Assembly: GCA_015179045.1 (NCBI GenBank)
Contig: WHUZ01000043.1
Span: forward strand, 466,039 to 530,038
From: Kalaharituber pfeilii
Taxonomy: Eukaryota; Ascomycota; Pezizomycetes; Pezizales; Pezizaceae
Length of the DNA: 64,000 nt
Direction: 5' to 3'
The notes beneath the pieces are model-generated. The model did not search any database and had not been told where the DNA came from. It saw nothing but the letters and a program-made list of their open reading frames with translations. Shown here one piece after another: positions 10,801 through 21,678 of the stretch; the first letter of the stretch is position 1, and each line of letters opens with the position of its first letter. The translations under genes and the position numbers were made by a program.

Positions 10801-12354
10801 TGCCGGAACGCCTCCGTAGCTCCAGGATAGAAGCTTCTTTCGCAGCCTGCTCGCGCGCCTTCCTTTCCCGCGCTTGCTCTTCCAGAGCTGCAAGTTTCCG
10901 CGCTTGTAGAATGGCGTACCGGTTTTGTTGCGCCTTGACGGCGGGCTCGACTATTTCAAGGTCGGAGTCGTCGGAGTCGATGGTAGTTATGGGTGGTTTG
11001 TTGGGGAGTTTGATGGAGACGGGAAGGAGTTTTAACCCTTTCTTGGTCTTTGGAGGAGTAGGAGGATAAATCGCCCTGCCTTTACCTTTGTCGAGTTTTC
11101 GCGGTGGGGAGGTCGATACTGGTGATGGGGATTTGCTGTCTTTAATTGTAGCTTTAGGTTTTTCGGCGATATCAAAAGCTGCAAGAAGGTCTTTTGTACT
11201 TGGGACTCCCAGAACGTATGTATCGTTGTTCCCACAGTCTTTCTTTTGCTGCTCCACAGTTTCTGTTTTCTCTACAGGCGGGGTGGTACTCTTTTCCTCC
11301 TTCTCCGTGGACATAACTACCTCACTTTTCGTATCCATCGTGGTTTTCGGCTTAAACCCAAACTTAGCAAACAAGCTCTCTTTCCCAATTTTCACCTTGG
11401 TTTTCGCCTGATGCGCCAACTGCATATTCCTTGCCATGCGCTGTGTCTCTCTCGCCATCTCGGCCAGCGCCTTCTTCCCTGCCGCCCTTTTCGGGCGATG
11501 TTGCGACGATTGAAGTGCGCGACTTGCCTCCCCATCTGAGTCTTCCTCATCGTCCTCTTCGTCACCCTCTACATCCGCAGCCCTTGCGAGCCGCTCAGCA
11601 CGTTTCTGGTCTTCAAGAGCCTGCTTCTCACGGCGTTCACGGCGCTTCTGTTCGACAAGGGCCTTGAAACGGAGATTGGAGTGAAGATTGCGGGGGAGTT
11701 CAGTATCGCTGTCTTCGTCGTCGTTGTTTTGGGGTTGCGCCGATGCAATGCTGGTGGTGATGTGAGCCGGCGAGAGACTGGTGGCATTGGTTTCTTCAGG
11801 ATCCTTCGTAGTATTTAGACCACTGCTGTCGCCCTCATCGTCTGTATCCCGTTGCGAAAAAGGCAACCTCCTATCTTTCTTCCTCTTCCCAGATTTCCCA
11901 CTGAACTCCCCATCTCCACTCTTCCGTAATCGATTCCGCATCACAGGAACATGTTCTTCGTCCTCCTCTTTCTCCTCATCATTCCTCATCTCAGATTCAT
12001 CAACCTCCATCCTTGCACTTATCCTTGATCGTACGATTGGTACTTCATCCTCATCCCTCTCATTCTCAGCCCCCGATGCTTCTTTCATATGACTGTCCGC
12101 ATCCTGATCCATATCCCTACTGGGCTCTTTCGTCGTAGTCGTACGCTTTGAAACCGCCGCGCGAGGCATATCGTCCTCATCATCATCATCATCATCGGTA
12201 TTGTCGAATGCAGCGAGCATCGCCCGGACTTTGGAGCGCGGGGTAAGGTCGAATCGGCCGTCGTTTGCAGGTGATGCATTGCGCGGTGTAGCGGGTGCGG
12301 AGTACGTTGGCGGAGAGGTGGGAGGGGGAGGGGTTTTTGCGCGGGGGAGTCCAT
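7845..12354 (-). CDS. MRC1: Mediator of replication checkpoint MRC1/Claspin
   Basis: S-phase checkpoint adaptor that travels with the replication fork and passes Mec1/ATR signals to Rad53/Chk (family knowledge). Exons on the minus strand: 12354-9108 and 9018-7845; the intron has donor GTATGT and joins WY-A-EKERQ. Visible signatures are the N-terminal LTPRSKVRAMLAAFD motif, long Glu/Asp tracts including a poly-E coded by (CTC)n at about 10262-10304, the MRC1 core GPMDAFIMMKKAALAEKKR through WAGIGGVSDDEDD, and TRLFKDLQSGALRRKRG just after the intron. The only ATG that makes sense is at 12354 (MDSPAQK...). It joins the conserved frame only if one base is missing in the T5 run at 12334-12338. With that base, the protein is 1473 aa. 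The alternative upstream frame starts with GTG and looks non-coding. Family call strong, N-terminus inferred. Confidence 0.88.
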
Positions 12355-13192
12355 TGATATTGCTATTGTAGTGGATTCGTCTCAGTCGTTCAACTGCCGC
12401 AGCAGCATTCCCGCTAGAAGTCGCACTGAGAGGGCCCCGCAGCCTCAGGTTGTGCAGGTTTGGCAAGAACGGCAATGGCCCGAAGGCCCTGTGGCTGTAG
12501 TAGAGTGGCCTGGAGACGGGCCCGGTGTGAGGAGGAGTGCTTGGGGAGCGGCAGGGTTGGAGCACGGCACGCCTTTGCGCTCAAAGCTACGCGGCCGCGT
12601 TAATTGGTCTTGGCGCGTTTTCTGCACGTGACAGTGTAGTGAACATGAGATACGCTTTTTTTAGGTAGTGAATCTACTGGACATTACACAAAAGCACCAA
12701 ACTACAGAGTAATGTAGCAGATTAACCAGTATTTGCTCTAAGTATGTAGCTGCCCGCAAGTAACCCATCCCTGGTCCCAAAGACTTCAACCCTCCCAGAT
12801 CCCTCCATAATCGTATACACAACACTGCGCTTTTAACAAACCAAACACAGACAAAAATTTTATATGATGCAATACGCTGAACATGAAAACGAGTCCCATA
12901 AATGGAAAGAGCAGACATGATTAAAGTCACACATAAGGGGAATTCCCATCATAGACCCCCAGGCCTCCGTTCTTACCCCAGCATCCATCTCTCAAACATT
13001 CAACATCAACATCTCATTTTCTCGTGAATCTTTTTTAACTTTGGTAGATAGACGTATTAGGACTTGTGATTATGATGGCAAGATAGAAATTCAGTCGACT
13101 GAGAATCTGCTGACAAGGCAACCAGCCCAAGAACAGGATATGATGATGCGAAGGGACTGAAGATAGCAATGGTGGGCCACAGGATATCCACA
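12355..13192. other. Intergenic: MRC1 promoter and SPT6 3' region
   Basis: Both flanking genes are on the minus strand, so this interval holds the MRC1 5' region (with the ACGCG element) and the SPT6 3' UTR. I see no additional gene. Confidence 0.65.
12610..12621 (-). promoter_or_regulatory. MBF/E2F-like element upstream of MRC1
   Basis: On the minus strand this reads AAAACGCGCCAA, containing the ACGCG core of MCB/E2F-type G1/S elements. It lies about 260 bp upstream of the proposed MRC1 ATG. Replication genes are commonly under G1/S control in fungi, so the placement is plausible, but a single short match is weak evidence. Confidence 0.4.
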
Positions 13193-16100
13193 TTATCGCC
13201 TGTGATGGCCGTAAGGCAGGCTATTATGGTGGTGGCTGCTGTAGTGATGGTTCACCGGTGGGGGTGGACCGCCACGGTGGCCGTGATTGTTCTGCTGCAA
13301 GGAGGACTGGAACAGCATTTTGAAACCCTGTAATGTCCGTTAATACTCAATATTCCTGATCAAGGAATCAGCGTTAGCCCAGGGGCAAACTCACGTTACA
13401 AAGTGCCGTCATATCTGGGTAGTCATTGTCTCGAAGTTGGAACGCATTTGGGATTACTTTGACTTTCTACATATCAAGAAATGGTTAGCGTTCAATTCAG
13501 TATAAGGCTCACAGCGTTGACTTACCCAGCACATGATTTTGGCATTCAATCCAGCTTTGAATACTAGATCAAAGTATCCCGGGTGCTTGGTATCAAAGCA
13601 GAAACGATAGCTACTACGTTTCGGGTTGGCTTGCGAGTAGCTCGTTAACCACTTGTCGCAATCTTCGCGAGTGCCCTCCTTAAACTTGTCGTGGGCAACC
13701 ATTTCATCAACCTTGCGAGCCATTGCCTTGATATGTAGATGCATCAACTCGTCAAGATCCGTGTACGTGTATTTGCCCATAACACGGAGAAGTTTCCCAA
13801 CGGTAAACTCGTTCTCTTTATCCAACTCTAGAACATCCACATGTTGATAGATACCATCGGCAACTTTCCAAGTTATTGCAATATGATCCATACCCATAGA
13901 TGACGGCCGGATAACTGCGTCCCCACGATATAGTTTCGACAAATATTCTTCAGCCTGCCGGCTATTAAAGGGTCGGAAAAGTGGATGCTTGATCACCCTA
14001 ACAGTCCGCTGTTGCTCCTGGTTTGTCACGGCAAGTTTCGCACGATCTTTCTCTTCACGAATCTCATCCCAATCATCTGGATCGCGGTCTTGCCTATCAA
14101 ACCTTCGCGCGGCATTCCTAATATCACTTTCCCGAAGAGATATTTCCGCGAAGAAGGACTTCCGATTCAGCGCAACGATTTTACCCTGAACTGTTTGTCC
14201 AACAGCGTAAAGGGCATGAACAGAGACACCTGAGCTGTCCACCATATCCGAGGCGACGTTGCCATCAATGCCACAGTCGAGACGTAAAGCGATGTACCTG
14301 TCAGTAACACGACGAATATTGACAGGAACCACCATCCCCTCAAATAATGTTTCCGTAGTCTCCCCTGTTAACATAGTGAAAATCTTATCAACACTCAGTA
14401 ACTTGAATGGTTTTCGAAGTTCCTCGTAGGGGTGCTGTAGCTCCGCTCTGATAGTTTCCAGTGTCGCACGCTTCTTTTGATTAAAGGTCTTCTCAAGTTC
14501 TTCGGCATACTCCTCCAAGATCAAGTCATTCACCTTGTTCTCCTGCTGACTATTCACCAATTCAGATACGACCGCGCCCGGTCCATGGGTGTTGACCAAG
14601 TTGTGGATATCTTCCTCATCCAGCTCAAGTGCATCAGCTGCCATTTTACGACCAAGATCATAATCTTCAGGATGGACACGAGTATTATCGAGATAGTCTG
14701 CACCCGGCTCAGCGGATTCATATTCAATCCAAATGAAGCTTGAACAGTTGACGAAAATGTTCCCTCCAACAACCGGCAGTAGATTCTTATCGGGATCTCC
14801 AACCAATTCAGAACGAGTAGCTAGTCGCCCACCCTGCGATTACTTGTCAGCAACCTATCAACTAAAACTATAGGTGATGAATGGCTTACTCACGTTAGCA
14901 GTAATCGACTTCAATATACTCGTTGCTTTTCGGGGTCCAAGACCGGAAATGTATGGTAGCAGGTTTCCGACATAATTTTGACTTTTCAGTGCCTCATTTA
15001 TGTTGACACCAACCATATTGACTATATCAACCATCGCACTCTCCAATTTTCGAATTAGCTTTTCTGGTGGTAGAAGTTGCTGGGCAGGGTGGAAAGATAT
15101 AGAGACGATATCTTTGCCTAGAGCTGCATATTCCAGCAACGGGCTCTGCAGATATCTAGCCAGAGCGATACAGTACCGCACCAAAGGTGGGAACTCAGGG
15201 TACTCCAATTGGGAACGATGACTATTCTGGTATAGTCTAGCCACCTCATCGTTAACATAAATAACATCAAGTGGATATCGCTCATCCTCATTCTCCCCTG
15301 CGACCGTGATATTCTCCTCATCCACAAGTTTCCGTATGTCATCTATCAGGCGATGTGTTGCTACGGTAAACCCAGCAACACCAACGACATCCGGTTTCTT
15401 CCTTCTGATGAGCTCTGCAAATTCTCTCTTCGCTTGTTCGTCTCGAAGGTCTGGGTACTTGACTTGTTCTCTTATTCTGCCGAAGTCATCCATGTAAACA
15501 CAAACAACAGCGTCCTTTCCATGCTCTCCTTGGCCACTAGACACAGTAAGAACATTTGGAACTTGACCCATGTCAAGCCCCTTAGGCTTGAATGGCGCTT
15601 GATCCAACCTCTTCAGGGAATGTTAGCCTTTATAAATCGTGAATGTTACAGAATCGGTCATTACTTACCTCGCCATATGCTTCGCGACACTCAGCAGCAA
15701 CTCTGTCTTCGCACTCTGTCTTAATATTTTCCTTGACTATCTTTTGCATCAGTTTCGCGATTTTTTCCATTGCCATATCCACAACATCCTTCCTTGCATT
15801 GTTCCATGAATTCGCTACATCACTCATATTTTCGGATGAGATAAGATCGTACAGAGGAGGCAGAGCAGAATCCGGCAATTCCAGCTTGACTTCTACAAGT
15901 CCCTCTTCCTCCGCTTTTAACATCCGCAAAAACATTCCGGGTTATCAAACAGTACGCGAATTTGTTGATTGCGGAGGTATTTGAACTCGTAATATTGATG
16001 TTGGTCGTCAATCTTCTTCACACCCATCTCCGTGACATCAATGTGAATGCGTCCTCTTGCAAAATATTTAGGACGAAGACATTTTCTCAGGCGGGGGCTC

Positions 16101-17893
16101 ATGTATATCTCCTCGGCGAGCATCCGTTTAGCAGCTGCGATAACTGATTCGCTGGACATGAACTCGGACTCATCGACAAATTGTTCTGACATTTCATGGG
16201 GGAATATTTCTGGATCTTCGGAGAATTCACGTTTCTGTTCAATCTCAACATTAACCGCGAATTGGTCTGCTGTTATTCCGAAAGCCTTAACAAAATCGTA
16301 TACTCGACTTTGGCGGATCCGCTCATAGAACGTTTTACCACCCCCTGGCCTCCTCTTTGTGTTTCCTGCCTGTATGCCATTAGAGGCTATCTGAGCATCT
16401 TTGAGCGCACTATGGTACTGGAAATGAAGGTAATCCTGTAGGTCCTGCAGATCCTCGTTGGTGGAGGCATGAGGGGCCATTGCTTCATATACTGAATCCA
16501 CAATTCCCATGCTCATGAGGGCGTCGTATGTACGCTGAAGGGCCTTTCGCTTCTCCAGAAACGCTCGCCACTTGAGATCAAATTCTAATATATCCCACAA
16601 CTCATCTTGGTTAAGCAGTTTTTCAGCCACAATGTCGTTTTCCCCTTCAGGTCTGAACGCATGAATCAGGTAATCCTTCCGATGTTGAAAGACGAAAGGA
16701 ACTTCCACGTTGTCCTTTATGAAAAACTGTAAACACCTAAAGACCGCATTCTGGAAATGTCGACGTAGATCAGCAGGAAAACGAGGTTTTCGAGGAAGCA
16801 TTTGCTTGGAAATCCATTCCGCCTCTTCCTGCAAAAGTCTGTCAAGTTTGTCGGGATCATCCTCATCCTCCTTGTATTCCGGCAGATGATCATAAGGTTT
16901 CCGTGCGAGCTGAAATCTCTCTGGAATGTCCTCAGCCGTATCTCATTGTCTTCTTCTGTTAACATTCGCTCCGCCAAATGACTTTCCTCAAAGACGTCCT
17001 TGAGCTCAACTTGAACATCATTAATCTCAATTTCATCGAGTTCTGTAACGAGTAGATGATCGTATTCACTCGTCCCAAAGATGTCTTCCATATCTTGGAG
17101 CCTGTCAATGTCTATGTTTTGTGCGCCTACTATTTCTTCACGGCGGCGATGATGATCTGCTTCCCGCCTCCGGCCAGCCATTGCCATCTCATCTTCGCTC
17201 CCAAGCTGTCCCTCAGTCTCAGAAAGCTCGTCCTCCTCAATGAAGTCGTCCATCTCATAGTCCTCAGGGCGTGCCCGTCGGTGCGGTATGTCCTCGTCAT
17301 AGTCATCCGGCTCATTGGGAGCATCCAAATCCTCATCATCATCAAAAATCTTTTCCAAATCGCGTGAGGTCTGGCGAGGTCTTTCATCATTTCTGCCGCG
17401 TTTGAGACGTTTGAACTTGTTTTGCTTCGGCCGGTCAATGCCGGTGTTTTCCATAACTAGATCCAAGTCGTCATCGTCGAGGTCTTCATCTTCTTCTTCC
17501 TCTCGCCGCCTTCTCCGGTTTTTCCTTTTAGAGCCTCGTGGTGTCGACTCGTCGGCGTCCTCCTCCTCATCTTCCTCTTCATCATCAACAATGAAACCCG
17601 CTTGGACCTGTGGCGTTAACAGTCAGTTAGCGCAAAGCACCACCCACATAACACAGTGCACCCCGCAGTGCATTCCAGAAGATGAGGTGACAGACCTTAG
17701 CCATTTCCTCCTCGTCATCGTCCTCTTCTTCCTCGCTCGAGTCATCGTTCTCAAAGTCTGGCCCCTTTTTGTTCTTCAGCTGCTTCCTCTTGACTTTCCC
17801 CGTGTCTTCATCGAACTCCTCTTGGATGAGCTCCTCATCCTCTTCTCCGGAGTCCATCTCAGCTTCCCGGTCAATGAAGTCGCGCATCTCCAT
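13193..17893 (-). CDS. SPT6: Transcription elongation factor SPT6, frame interrupted twice
   Basis: Histone chaperone and elongation factor that travels with RNA polymerase II (family knowledge). Exons: 17893-17696, 17607-15669, 15610-14894, 14833-13526, 13466-13395, 13327-13193. The protein would be about 1456 aa: acidic N-terminus, core, YqgF-like segment (VVCVYMDDFGRIREQ), helix-hairpin-helix (GLGPRKATSILKSI, about 935), S1 domain (about 1117-1195), tandem SH2 (about 1239-1412), and a His/Gly/Pro-rich tail. All five splice junctions preserve frame. Exon 2 breaks twice by one missing base: at 16936-16937 (NEIR joins AEDIPERFQLARKPY only with an extra base) and at the A5 run 15928-15932 (DNPECF joins LRMLKAEEEGL only with an extra base). 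Exon 2 is 1939 nt, and two added bases restore a multiple of three. The gene is essential in yeast, so sequence error is likelier than decay. Confidence 0.92.
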
Positions 17894-18926
17894 GGCGGGC
17901 CGTTCTGTACTGTGGCAACAGCAATCAGTTGTGAAAAGAATCGCGATTGCGATGCGCTGCTGAACGTGCGACGTGCGACGTGCAACGTTGGACAGGGATG
18001 GGAGTTGAAGCCGCACAGAACAAAGATGAATTTAAAAGCTGCGGCAGAAGGGACGGTGGGACCTTGGGAATCTCTGGGCGATCTTTGAGTGCGGGCTTAT
18101 CAGATGGCTGAGTAATGGGGGGGGGGGTGGGCAGCATGTTGTAGTCCCATGCCAAGACCCTCTGAGCATGTTGCGCATTTTGCGCTATGTCGCCTTGGCG
18201 CACGGTTAGTCTGGCCTCATGCCAAGCCCTGTTGAGCCTAGTCTGGCTGCAGTCTTGAGCTTGTGCACAGCCAGCGTCGAGTTGCTGGCGGGTAGCGCTT
18301 TCGCGGGCGCGCCGGTGAGACTGCGCAGTTGCGCAGCGCCGCACCAGTACGGAGTCCCCGAGTCCCCTCCTTGCAGCGTGCAAACTGCAGCCCCTATCCT
18401 GCGCCGTCCCTCCCAGCGCAGCTCGCCCCCACAGCGCGGTGCGGCCTTATCAACCCTCGCCCCTCTTACCCCCTTTCCCACCCTCCCAGCACTGTGGTAT
18501 CTCTGTGTCCGCTTCGTGTATCGTTCCTTGAAGCGAGTACTAGGTACCATACAGTAGCTAAGTTGCGCTAAGCTTGCTCCCCGCGCCACTGTGCGCTTAA
18601 ATAAGCTGCCCTACATCCACCCTAGCCCCGCTCGCTTTGTTCCGGGTATAGCAACTCGATCCATCCACCTCATCTGAAAAGGGAGCAGAAAATACCACTT
18701 CGCCCGCGCAGCCGAGCCCCCCCCCCCCCCCCCCTCTCTCCTCTCCCCCCGGCCCTCCCCAGTGCAGCCAGCTGCTACCCCTCATCAGCGAGTTGCCCCA
18801 GTTCTCCCCTCATTGTACTTTTTAACAGCTCTTCAGAAAACACCCGACACAAGTCACGCCTGACAATCTTCGAGCTGCACCCAGAAGCATACAGCAAGCA
18901 CTGTTCGGCCCCCTTCCGCAGTGACA
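17894..18926. promoter_or_regulatory. Divergent promoter between SPT6 and the STE7-like MAPKK
   Basis: A head-to-head intergenic region of about 1 kb with no gene I can support. It contains a G run at about 18118-18127 and an 18-nt C run at 18717-18734. CT-rich sequence precedes the MAPKK start. The AG at about 17908, just upstream of the SPT6 ATG on the minus strand, could be the acceptor of a 5' UTR intron. Confidence 0.5.
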
Positions 18927-20416
18927 ATGGCAGACTTTGGGCCTAAATCCCTTAAACGGAAGAATGTCAAGGGTCTAAGCCTCGGAGGTTCAAATGCCCC
19001 AGCTCAAAAGCCCCAACCTCAGCAATACCACGATGATGACACCTTGTCAAACAAATTTAGCACGTTAGAAATTGGTGTTGAGTTCAAGCTGGATTTGCGG
19101 GCGGAGGACCTCCAAGTTATGCACGAGCTAGGCGCTGGAAATGGAGGCACTGTCAGCAAGGTTATGCATGTTGCTACCCAGAAAATCATGGCCAAGAAGG
19201 TATTGCTTTGTCCACAAGAGAAGCCCCTTAAGTATGTGATCCAAGCAATTTACTAAACCACGGCGGTGTTGTAGGTCATCCATGTCGACGCAAAGCCAAG
19301 TGTACGGCGACAGATCCTGAGAGAGCTCCATATTATGCATGAATGTCAATCACCTTATATTGTTTCCTTCTATGGTGCCTTCTTGAATGAAGGTGATGTT
19401 GTAATGTGTATGGAATATATGGATTGCGGGTACGATAACGTTGACCGTCCCCAACTCTTGACATGGCGCACTAACGCCAAGCTTCGCGTTTAGCTCGCTT
19501 GATTCAATCGCAAAGAAAGTTGGCCCTATGCGAATTGATGTCCTCGGAAAGATTGCCGAAGCCGTTGTTGGCGGATTGAATTATCTATATAACGAACATA
19601 GAATCCTTCACAGAGATGTCAAGCCGTCTAACATCCTTGTTAACTCACGGGGCCAAATAAAGCTTTGCGACTTTGGTGTTTCTGGTGAGCTTATTAATTC
19701 GATAGCAGATACCTTTGTTGGAACCTCTACCTACATGTCGCCAGAGCGTATAAAGGGGGCAAAATATTCAGTGAAATCAGACGTTTGGAGTTTGGGTTTA
19801 TCGTTGCTTGAACTGGCAATTGGACGTTTTCCATTTGATGCAGATGGCAACTCTGCTGGCACCAGAGCATCTGCAGGCCCCATGGGAATCCTTGATCTGC
19901 TTCAAAAGATTGTGAACGAGCCAGCACCGAGATTACCTAAGAACAAAGCATTCCCTCCAAGCTTGGAAAAAATGATTGACGACTGCCTTATTAAAGACCC
20001 TGATCAAAGACCTAGCCCTCAGGAGCTTCTCGTAAGTGCAACATTTTATTAAGTAGCTACATTGATCCTGTTGCTGATTGGATAAATAGAGCCACGATTT
20101 CATGCGAGCTGCTAGGAGTACGAATGTAAATTTGGAGGAATGGGCTTTGGGTTTGTTAGATACACCTCGACGTGAATCTCTAGCTGTAGAGACAACATTG
20201 CAAAAGCACAAACACAACCCAGCACCTTCACGGGAACGAGCAAGTCTATCAAACCAAGGCTCTGGAAGTTCAAGAACCCAATCGTCCTCAAGAGTTGGTG
20301 AAGAAAGAAGAGGCTCACAAGATCCATACCGAACACAAAGCCGTCCTAAGCCTGTGGGAGATAACGCAGACTACGCATATGAACGGCGTAGCTCCCGACC
20401 AATCAACGGAGATTAA
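18927..20416 (+). CDS. STE7: MAP kinase kinase, STE7/FUZ7/MST7 type
   Basis: Dual-specificity kinase of the pheromone/filamentation MAPK cascade, upstream of a FUS3/KSS1-type MAPK (family knowledge). Exons: 18927-19199, 19275-19429, 19494-20031, 20090-20416; 430 aa, all junctions in frame. Start chosen at the ATG of MADFGPKSLKRKNVKG. Visible kinase motifs: glycine loop GAGNGG (about 69-74), catalytic-loop HRDVKPSN (about 182-189), DFG (about 202-204), activation loop SIADTFVGTSTYMSPER carrying the MAPKK phosphosite arrangement, and SDVWSLG. The N-terminal basic cluster followed by LSL (KRKNVKGLSL) fits a MAPK docking D-motif, as in other Ste7 orthologs. The short Ser/Arg-rich C-terminal tail is typical. 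MKK1/2 or PBS2 types are less likely given the short N-terminus and the FGPKSLKRKNVKGL start. Confidence 0.88.
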
Positions 20417-21154
20417 GATATATGACCTCATACAAGATGCGAGATCAACACTGCGATATGATTTATCGTGAACGCTTACTATCTTACTTATTTAGGTTAT
20501 TATTTATTTCTCCAACATTTTATGTCGATATGTCTTTTTTTTGGCAGTCATGGATACCATCTCGTGTTTTTCACATGCTTCGCGTTTGCAATGAGTGGTT
20601 ACCGCCTGCCAAACGGTGAATGAAGAAGTTCTCGGGAAATGATATACACGCTGCATAGGCATCGTTATCTAATCCTTCATCTTTGCGTTTATTGCTCTTG
20701 TATTTTGGTCGGGGTTGTATCCTTCTTTGTTCTTTCTTTTGTGATGGGCCTCTGAAGAGCCTCGCTTGGTAAACTCATGAACGAGGTGTGTGTATATTTG
20801 ATCTCGGGGTACTATGTATTGGACAGTCTGGAAAGGTAATCCTCTCATGCATCATTTACTTAATTGACCAGACAAGGTTATCCCAAGGCGTTTTTGCAAT
20901 TGCTACTGAGATATTTGTGACTCCTATTGTCATCAGAACTTGCGTACTAGTGCTCGTATGGGGCACTTTTCTTGAAAACATTATTTACAAAAAGTATTTT
21001 TCAAAGCCTTGCCTTTCCTTCCACTACTAGATGTGAATTTGAGACTAGTACAACCCTACACACCGCACCCGCACAAACACATGGAATGCACATGGGTAGC
21101 AAGAGAGGTTGCCTTGCACTGGCCAGTGCGAAGCATCAACTTGAGATACACCCT
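20417..21154. other. Intergenic between two 3' ends
   Basis: The interval between the MAPKK stop and the stop of the small minus-strand gene. T-rich stretches follow the MAPKK stop, consistent with 3' UTR. I see no further gene or repeat. Confidence 0.65.
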
Positions 21155-21486
21155 TCACTTCATGAGCCTATAAAGCCCAAGCCCTACCAACGATGCAGCA
21201 ATTCCATGGATTGTAGCCCTCCGTGCAGCTAGCCCGAAGTTAGATCCGCTTTTCTCAATCGCTTGCTTGAGGACATCCTCGCGAAGCTGCTTCCGCCCGT
21301 TGAAAAATGTGTACGTTCCGAGGCCAATGAAGGCGGCAGAGCCTATACATTTGTGCGGGTCAGTTTTGTCATCGTCGGGCAGCGTGGGTCAATACCAATT
21401 ATACGGCAAGGGAGACAGTCTTGAAACTGTTCATGCTGATTGGCCCCCTCGGGCGTTTGTGTAGACGGGGATACTGCGGAAGGCAT
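21155..21486 (-). CDS. Small DMAC1-like (DUF4536-type) mitochondrial membrane protein
   Basis: Two-exon gene of 92 aa: exon 1 21486-21396, exon 2 21342-21155, with a 53-nt GT-AG intron splitting the Gly of CRIIG/SAAFIGLG. Exon 1 ends with DCLPCRIIG, and two hydrophobic stretches follow: about residues 27-46 (IIGSAAFIGLGTYTFF) and 73-90 (IHGIAASLVGLGLYRLM). The CxxC-containing entry into helix 1 and the GLYR exit from helix 2 resemble the distal membrane-arm assembly component 1 domain, which in animals acts in complex I assembly. That function is inferred here. An upstream GTG-started extension exists, but the ATG at 21486 gives a family-sized protein. The gene is divergent from APM3 across 192 bp. 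Confidence 0.7.
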
Positions 21487-21678
21487 GCTGTACTGTACAT
21501 GTGCCGGCAAACTTGGTGAGTCGTTGCTCTTGCTCACTACAGGTAGTCTAGCGCCAAGCTCGTTCTACCTATGTAGTTTGGGTCAGCTGTTGCCAAGGCC
21601 CTCTAGGTTCAACCCCCCCCCCCGGTCTCAAACCATCCCCGAGCCAACGAATTCCTCCGCAACAGACATTTCCCCACG
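21487..21678. promoter_or_regulatory. Short bidirectional promoter, DMAC1-like gene / APM3
   Basis: Only 192 bp separate the two divergent start codons, so regulatory sequence must be shared. The interval contains a C11-12 run near 21611-21622 and no obvious TATA box. Confidence 0.5.

Noticed and set aside
12355..12565. Longer MRC1 N-terminus starting at 12565.
   Set aside because: The codon there is GTG, the added sequence is unlike MRC1 and overlaps promoter-like sequence. The ATG at 12354 with one restored base fits better.
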